In this document: positions 5,967 through 10,986 of the stretch, piece by piece | How the letters are laid out: each line of letters opens with the position of its first letter | Numbering within the stretch: the stretch's first letter is position 1 | DNA from: Nostocaceae cyanobacterium CSSed10_463m | Lineage (GTDB): Bacteria; Cyanobacteriota; Cyanobacteriia; Cyanobacteriales; Nostocaceae | Reading direction: 5' to 3' | Assembly: GCA_003556955.1 (NCBI GenBank) | Contig: PWQB01000430.1 | Coordinates: forward strand, 1-10,986 | DNA length: 10,986 nucleotides | Position numbers and translations under genes: made by a program | Notes under the pieces: model-generated | Told to the model about the DNA's origin: nothing | The model's input: only the letters and a program-made list of their open reading frames with translations | Databases searched by the model: none

Positions 5967-7187
5967 ATGGATCACAAAACTCCCAAACCACGACTCAAAA
6001 ACCCTCAAAATGCTGCTATTCGTCGTCCATCAAATCAGAAAACAAAAAACGAGAAAAACCCCCACTCATCCTTAAAAGACAAATTTAATCTGCAAATTCT
6101 CCAACAAAATCCTTGGGGGCAATTTTTATTATTTGTCGAAGATTATTACAGAAAATATATCTCTGCTATTACAGAAGAAGATAGAAAAATTTCACAAATA
6201 TTACAAAAATCCATTATCACACTTAATAAATATTATCAAGATTCTTGGAAAGAATTACTTAACAAAATTCCTGAATCAGATTACCAAAAAGCTGAAAACT
6301 TTTACTATTCCATCTCTCGCCGTTACAAACTGACACCACAGGAAGTTTATCAAGAATCTCAAGCAGCTATCAAAGGTTTAATTAATAATGCAGAATATGG
6401 GTTTATAGACAGTGACAATAGAGACCTGGGACGTATTACTCAGCTAAATTATAATATTGATTACTTTTATAATCATTCTTATAAGACTTATTTGATTTTA
6501 GTTCAATTAGAAACATATCTCCCAGAAAATGCTCAACCACTATTTGCAGCATCTACAGTCTTTCAAAGCATAATTAGAGATGGAGTTAACGACAGTCTGG
6601 CAGATTTTGGAATGGCGTTAATGAAACATTTTAGAATTACTCGCGCGGACATTAAAGATGAAACTAATAAAAACCTCGCTATCAGCGTAGGAGAGACTGA
6701 AAGAGAATTAACCACTCAAATTGGTAATTTAGAAGCTGAAAAATTAGAACTTGTTAGGGAATTAGAACAAATTCGCCAACAAGGACATCAAGAGACTGTC
6801 ACAGAAATCGCTCAAGCACTGCAAAATGGTTCCCAACCGGCTTTAGATCAAATACAAAAAATTATCAGTTTACTACAACCTCAAATTGAAGCAACTGGAG
6901 AAGCAGAAATTTCCTCTGATGATGCTCTGGCGATATTTATTGTCTTGCGTAATTTAATGACAATATTGCAAAAACTAGGAATAGAAAATTACCCCAAGTC
7001 TCTCACAGAGAGTTTCACCATATCTCAAATTGACTTAGCAAAATACGCTTATGTAGAAGGAACACCTTTTACCGAAGAAACAGAAATTAAACAAGTAAAG
7101 TGTATTCAGAAAGGATGGAAGGTTAACGACCAAATAATTACACCAGCGCAAGTCAAAGAGTTAACTGCTAATTCGGCAAATAATTAA
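5967..7187 (+). CDS. GrpE-like protein with an unrecognised N-terminal half; partner of the NYN-Hsp70 protein
   Basis: A 406-residue soluble protein. Residues 1-36 are basic, rich in K/N/P and probably disordered. Residues 37-235 are mostly helical, and I do not recognise a family. Residues 238-275 form a charged coiled coil (ERELTTQIGNLEAEKLELV). Residues 276-340 are further helices ending LMTILQKLGIENY. Residues 342-400 resemble the GrpE beta domain: GTPF (365-368), then IQKGWKVNDQIITPAQV (380-396), matching the GrpE pattern 'lqKGYkl.drvlRPA.V'. GrpE is the nucleotide-exchange factor of Hsp70, and the next gene encodes an Hsp70, 29 bp downstream in the same operon, which strengthens the call. 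It is twice the usual GrpE length. The region is AT-rich with no HIP1 site. No Shine-Dalgarno is seen; ATG 5967 is the only in-frame ATG before residue 216. Exchange activity is inferred. Confidence 0.7.
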   Translation: MDHKTPKPRLKNPQNAAIRRPSNQKTKNEKNPHSSLKDKFNLQILQQNPWGQFLLFVEDYYRKYISAITEEDRKISQILQKSIITLNKYYQDSWKELLNKIPESDYQKAENFYYSISRRYKLTPQEVYQESQAAIKGLINNAEYGFIDSDNRDLGRITQLNYNIDYFYNHSYKTYLILVQLETYLPENAQPLFAASTVFQSIIRDGVNDSLADFGMALMKHFRITRADIKDETNKNLAISVGETERELTTQIGNLEAEKLELVRELEQIRQQGHQETVTEIAQALQNGSQPALDQIQKIISLLQPQIEATGEAEISSDDALAIFIVLRNLMTILQKLGIENYPKSLTESFTISQIDLAKYAYVEGTPFTEETEIKQVKCIQKGWKVNDQIITPAQVKELTANSANN

Positions 7188-7216
7188 AATATTTTCACAA
7201 AATAGGATCAAAAACC

Positions 7217-10200
7217 ATGACAGACAATATAGCAATTCTCTTAGACTTAGACAACATTAAACCCCAACTGAGGGAAATTGAAGATATTTGCACAAAGTAT
7301 GGTAACATAAAAGAACGTCGTGCATTTTGCAACACACCAGCCATCTTAGCTGCTTATGGTAGTCAGCTACGGGATTTAGGATATCGCTTTGAATTAACAC
7401 CCGGACTGACATCTGTTCCCCAGGAAGTTGATAATTTAATTTTTCGCACATCTGAGGAATTGATTAACAATTCCCAGCAGAAAATAAATATCATTGCTGT
7501 TGTTAGTAATGATAATGATTATGCCAGATTGTTTTCTTATTTAGCCAACAAACAAGTTAAAACAGTCGCTATTGGTAATAATCAACTGGGAAATAAACTC
7601 AGAGAAACAGCCACATATATTGAATTAATACAAAACATTTTACGCCCCACATATTTGGGGATTGATTTAGGAACTACTAATACAGTAGTCGCCAGAGCTA
7701 ACCAAACATTAACCAAAGAATGGAGAGCTAATGCAATTAAACTTCCTGTAAAAAATGATCATGAAGCTTTACAAAATACAGAATTAATTCCTTCTTCTGT
7801 GCGGTTTTCGCAATTAGATAATACTCAAATTGGGAACCATGTCCGCAGTCAGTATTACGCTTTTAGAGATCAAACTATTTTGGCTTGGAAACATGATATT
7901 GGCACTTTGGAAAATGAAGTTCCTTTTGAATATAGACTGAGTATCGGTAGTGTGAAACCAGAACAAGCAGCCGCAGAAGTTTTAAAGTTTTGTCGTCAGC
8001 AATTAATCAAACAACAAATAGATGTAGCAGGCGCGGTTATCACTCACCCAGCTTCCTATGAACCTGATGCTATTGAAGCCACTCGTGAAGCTGCTAAGTT
8101 AGCGGGTTGGGAAGAAAATAACATTGTTTTGCTACCAGAACCAAAAGCGGCTTTATATTATTTTTTATATAGACTACAACATGGAGCAATTGACGCTGAT
8201 TTAGATACCAGTCGTCCTTTAAATATTCTTGTTTACGATTTAGGAGGAGGAACTTTAGATACTTCATTACACACAGTACAATGGAATAGTGACATGGCTC
8301 AGTTTTTAATTGAGGATATTTCCATTGGTTCTCGTACGCGAGTGGGAGGAGACCAAGTTGATGAGAAAATCGTTGATTATTTGTTTAAAAACTATAGTAG
8401 AATTAGTAAGTTATCTTCCCCTGAACAGAAAAAACTCTGGTATGAACTGAGAGTATATGCAGAGAAGTTTAAGCACCTTTGGGGCGCAGAATACTCACAA
8501 AATCCCCATCAGGAAGAGTTTAGAATCCCCTTTGAATACGTCAGTTCTAGTTCAGGATTTTCAATTTTCTACAGTTGGGGATATCGTCAAATGCAGGAAG
8601 CTTTAAAAGAGTTACTGTGTCCTGACATTAAGCCCGAACTAATAGAAAAATTAGACCCGAAAACCGCTTTTAATGAATCTCCCTTTGTAGATCGCCGTCA
8701 TACTTTTGTTGTACCTGTACTTGATGTCCTCCTCAAAGCTAAGGATAAGTTGGGGGAACTACCAAAAATCAATGCAATTCTCCTCAATGGTGGGATGACA
8801 TACTTCCCTTTAATTCGGGAACGGTTAGAACAGCTTTTACCGGGAATATTAATTCTTTCAGGAGATCCAGATTTAGCAGTTGCTCATGGTGCTGCACTTT
8901 ATGCAGCAGGTACAGTTGGTAAATCAGAAGGAATTAACCCCACAAATATTTGGCTAGAAGTGACAAATCCTGATACTGAAGAATCAAAATTAGAATTGTT
9001 AGTTGCTCACGGTCAAAAGTATCCTTATCGTACTACCTTAGCCGGATTTCGTTTACCAGCATTTACAGATGGTTTGATTGGTTTTCAAGCCTGGGTGGGT
9101 ATGGGTTCCCAAATCAATCAAAATACAACTTTACAACGGACTCGCAAGGTTAATACTGATGAAATTCGCGCTGCGGGGATTCAACCGGGAGATTATTTAA
9201 ACTTGGAAGTTGAATATACATTTGATGAGCGTTTATTGCTGACACTGGTACATTGCGATCGCGCAGATATTCGTTTTCGTCTAGAAGTTTCTCCTAAAAG
9301 AACAATACCCACAAATAACAACATTGCCAAAAAAGTTAGTCATAACCCTACTGACTTAATTCCTCAAATTAGCCGTTCTCGTTCAGGTCAAGAAATTAAT
9401 CCCGACATTGAAGTAGAATTTTCCACCTGGGGGAGGGTGACATTGAGCCTGTCTCAAAACTTCCAAAATGGAAGTATGCAAGACCAACGACGACACCTAG
9501 AAAACCAGAGTTGTCAGGCTAAAAATCGTTTATCTATTATTCACAGTTTATTGCAATGGTTGGAAACAGACACTTACGTTAACCCCAACTTACAGCAAAC
9601 GAGAAAGATTGTAGCTGTCATGGCGTTATCTAATATTATGCAGACCTTACCTTCTGATAGTTCTGACTTCCAAATCAAAGAACTAGAGCAAAGGTATCAT
9701 AACTGGATTTTACGGCAGTTTCAAGCTGGTTTATCCAGATATAACCATATAAATGAATTACAGACAGCGATTTCCTTAGCGCCGGGTAAGATGCTGTGGT
9801 CAGACTTTAGTGAATTAATTTATCAAGAATTTACAGTCATCTCAAATCTACCACGCGCTGTTAATTTACTTAACTCCTTTGGTGTTTGTGCGGAACCCTC
9901 TAAACGTAATATTACCCGGTTACGCTCGATTATCCAAGGTAATCAACACCTGGCTTTACGTCAAAAAGCTTTCTGGGCTTTAGCCAGAATCATCAGCCCT
10001 GGTCAACCCCAGGAATGGCGAAGTAATCTTCATGATGTGGAAGAAGTAGCATCATTTGTTTTAGAGCAACTGAAATATCAAATTAGTGAACCTCAAATTT
10101 CTTTAGATGCTTTAGGGTGTCTCGCTCAATGTATTGGTTGGCATATTACAGGAAATTTCCTTCATGAACGAATTGTCAATGAAATTTTATCTCTGGGTAA

Positions 10201-10363
10201 AATTTATCTTCCTTGTCAACAGAGAATGATTTCATTCCCTCAAATCTCCAAGCAGTTTGACCACAAGTTAGATTTGATAGAAACAGCTTTTAATCTGGAA
10301 ACTGCAACTACTGAAGATATTAAAGAACTCCAAACTTGGCTTTTGCAAAGTATCAAGGCGTGA
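7217..10363 (+). CDS. NYN (PIN-like RNase) domain fused to Hsp70-family ATPase
   Basis: A 1048-residue fusion. Residues 1-142 are an NYN/LabA-type PIN-fold domain: NIAILLDLDNI (4-14) with D10 and D12, EVDNLIF (70-76) with D72, and AVVSNDNDYARL (94-105) with D99 and D101, the acidic set expected for metal-dependent RNA cleavage. Residues 145-570 are an Hsp70 ATPase: phosphate 1 motif YLGIDLGTTNT (146-156), AWKHDIG (223-229) with the likely catalytic lysine K225, LPEPKAAL (306-313), phosphate 2 motif VYDLGGGTLDTS (339-350), adenosine motif LLNGGM (522-527) and DPDLAVAHGAALYAAG (550-565). Residues about 575-695 are beta-rich and may be a substrate-binding domain. Residues about 760-1048 are helical and unlike the DnaK lid; no EEVD-type tail. 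AGGA precedes ATG 7217. No DnaJ gene is in view. Chaperone-controlled RNA cleavage is inference. Confidence 0.88.
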   Translation: MTDNIAILLDLDNIKPQLREIEDICTKYGNIKERRAFCNTPAILAAYGSQLRDLGYRFELTPGLTSVPQEVDNLIFRTSEELINNSQQKINIIAVVSNDNDYARLFSYLANKQVKTVAIGNNQLGNKLRETATYIELIQNILRPTYLGIDLGTTNTVVARANQTLTKEWRANAIKLPVKNDHEALQNTELIPSSVRFSQLDNTQIGNHVRSQYYAFRDQTILAWKHDIGTLENEVPFEYRLSIGSVKPEQAAAEVLKFCRQQLIKQQIDVAGAVITHPASYEPDAIEATREAAKLAGWEENNIVLLPEPKAALYYFLYRLQHGAIDADLDTSRPLNILVYDLGGGTLDTSLHTVQWNSDMAQFLIEDISIGSRTRVGGDQVDEKIVDYLFKNYSRISKLSSPEQKKLWYELRVYAEKFKHLWGAEYSQNPHQEEFRIPFEYVSSSSGFSIFYSWGYRQMQEALKELLCPDIKPELIEKLDPKTAFNESPFVDRRHTFVVPVLDVLLKAKDKLGELPKINAILLNGGMTYFPLIRERLEQLLPGILILSGDPDLAVAHGAALYAAGTVGKSEGINPTNIWLEVTNPDTEESKLELLVAHGQKYPYRTTLAGFRLPAFTDGLIGFQAWVGMGSQINQNTTLQRTRKVNTDEIRAAGIQPGDYLNLEVEYTFDERLLLTLVHCDRADIRFRLEVSPKRTIPTNNNIAKKVSHNPTDLIPQISRSRSGQEINPDIEVEFSTWGRVTLSLSQNFQNGSMQDQRRHLENQSCQAKNRLSIIHSLLQWLETDTYVNPNLQQTRKIVAVMALSNIMQTLPSDSSDFQIKELEQRYHNWILRQFQAGLSRYNHINELQTAISLAPGKMLWSDFSELIYQEFTVISNLPRAVNLLNSFGVCAEPSKRNITRLRSIIQGNQHLALRQKAFWALARIISPGQPQEWRSNLHDVEEVASFVLEQLKYQISEPQISLDALGCLAQCIGWHITGNFLHERIVNEILSLGKIYLPCQQRMISFPQISKQFDHKLDLIETAFNLETATTEDIKELQTWLLQSIKA

Positions 10364-10393
10364 AATATGTTAAGAAACTCATTTGATGGTCAA

Positions 10394-10541
10394 CAGGACT
10401 TACGCAAAAATTGCCAAAAATCTTGATTTATCTTACCGCCCTACGGGTTCACCAGTTCCTCATGGGGGAAACCCCCAAGACCGGACTGGTTCACCAAGCC
10501 GCCAAGAACGCCAAGAAAATGTAGAGTTTGCGTAAGTCCTA
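10394..10541. mobile_element. MITE-like element, 148 bp, copy 2
   Basis: Perfect 14-bp terminal inverted repeats AGGACTTACGCAAA (10395-10408) and TTTGCGTAAGTCCT (10527-10540). One base outside each lies the direct repeat GTCAA (10389-10393 and 10542-10546), a likely 5-bp target duplication. The interior is non-coding with a strong hairpin. It lies 30 bp after the stop of the Hsp70 gene and next to the end of the DUF4079-like gene. Copy 1 at 492-584 shares its end sequences and insertion geometry. Confidence 0.72.
10451..10490. repeat. long hairpin inside the MITE; possible bidirectional terminator
   Basis: An outer 8-bp stem ACCAGTTC (10451-10458) pairs with GGACTGGT (10483-10490), with one G-T pair. 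Inside it, TGGGGG-AAA-CCCCCA (10463-10477) forms a tight apical hairpin. The direct repeat GGTTCACCA (10446-10454, 10488-10496) overlaps both arms. Lying between two convergent genes, it may end transcription of both, although no T-run follows. Confidence 0.45.
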
Positions 10542-10559
10542 GTCAATATACATAACTGG

Positions 10560-10907
10560 CTAATTCAGAGAAATTGCTAGTAAATCTCTGGTTCCGGTAA
10601 TTCCTTGTCCTATGAATAATAATAAAGCCATGCAACTTAAGATAATATGCACCCACCGCCAACGCAGAGATTTATCTTGATAAATATCTTGTACAATTGC
10701 CACTGCAAATATCATCAGTAATGAGGCTAACATCCCAATATAATAATGTGACCAGTACCATTCATTAGTGCGGCGAAATACCCCCGGTTGACAACCAAGA
10801 ATGATTAAACCAGCACCAGTTAAACTGGCAAAAACTCCTCGCCAAATTCGCTGTTTTGCCCGATAGAGGAAGACTAGAGACGCAATAGTTAATCCAAACA
10901 TCGACAA
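10560..10907 (-). CDS. DUF4079-like membrane protein, probably decayed at both ends
   Basis: A 115-residue reading frame with four hydrophobic segments (roughly 3-14, 26-39, 54-70 and 87-102). It carries the motifs GAGLIILGCQPGVFRRTNEWYWSHYY-type (around 31-56, split here) and ALLLFIGQGITGTRDLL (93-109), which recall the cyanobacterial DUF4079 family of integral membrane proteins with no established function. The frame opens with TTG 10907 (next ATG 10901), but coding-like sequence (SPFFEVFIL) continues upstream to an in-frame TGA at 10935-10937. At the other end it stops at TAG 10560 just after RDLLAISLN, where relatives as I recall them continue for some tens of residues, and a mobile element lies 18 bp beyond. 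A remnant gene is therefore more likely than a functional one. Alternatively it is a short family member starting at TTG. Confidence 0.55.
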   Translation of the reverse strand: MSMFGLTIASLVFLYRAKQRIWRGVFASLTGAGLIILGCQPGVFRRTNEWYWSHYYIGMLASLLMIFAVAIVQDIYQDKSLRWRWVHIILSCMALLLFIGQGITGTRDLLAISLN

Positions 10908-10986
10908 AATAAATACCTCAAAAAAAGGAGAATCTCAACTCTGGTTTAGACGACGCAAGGACTCTAAGAGGATGTTTGAAAAATCC

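Noticed and set aside
5884..6075. Open frame of 63 codons overlapping the start of the GrpE-like gene
   Set aside because: Overlaps the larger gene in another frame, has no family features, and begins inside a palindrome.
10938..10986. End of an insertion sequence (GAGGATGTTTGAAAA motif near the right edge)
   Set aside because: The motif looks familiar from cyanobacterial repeats, but the window ends before any partner repeat or transposase can be seen.
1..10986. tRNA, rRNA or riboswitch
   Set aside because: No cloverleaf, rRNA signature or known aptamer core was recognised in the intergenic stretches on either strand.

Overview
The window is a piece of a filamentous, probably heterocyst-forming cyanobacterial chromosome (Nostoc/Anabaena-like). 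The grounds are seven copies of the HIP1 octamer GCGATCGC (1313, 1398, 2864, 3915, 4582, 4834, 9255), a tandem heptamer repeat of the AATTACG/AACTACG type (5703-5772), low-GC intergenic DNA with small palindromic repeats, and cyanobacterial-type genes (acyl-lipid desaturase, acyl-ACP synthetase, DUF4079).

Left part (1-2446, all on the minus strand): the 5' end of a Hanks-type Ser/Thr kinase cut by the window edge, a small DUF427 protein, and a TetR-type regulator. The regulator is twice the usual length because its C-terminal half looks like a tyrosine-recombinase catalytic fold that has lost its key residues. A small mobile element (492-584) sits between the kinase and the DUF427 gene.

Middle part (2447-5553): the TetR gene is divergent from a delta-9 type acyl-lipid desaturase gene. 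The shared intergenic DNA carries two related 17-bp dyads (core AAGT-N3-ACTT), the obvious candidate operators for the regulator. Convergent to the desaturase is a long-chain acyl-ACP/acyl-CoA synthetase (Aas type). The simplest reading is a membrane fatty-acid remodelling block: the TetR protein controls the desaturase, and Aas recycles free fatty acids. No dyad of this type was seen upstream of aas.

Right part (5554-10986): a 413-bp gene-free stretch with the heptamer array and three palindromes leads into a two-gene plus-strand operon. The first protein (406 aa) has an unrecognised N-terminal half, a coiled coil and a C-terminal segment resembling the beta domain of GrpE. The second (1048 aa) fuses an N-terminal NYN (PIN-like RNase) domain to a complete Hsp70 ATPase domain, a beta-rich segment and about 290 residues of helical C-terminus. 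Together they look like a dedicated Hsp70 plus nucleotide-exchange-factor pair with a built-in nuclease, and this is the most unusual content of the window. It is followed by a second copy of the small mobile element (10394-10541), with the same ends and a 5-bp target duplication as the first. The window ends in a minus-strand DUF4079-like membrane protein gene that looks decayed at both ends.
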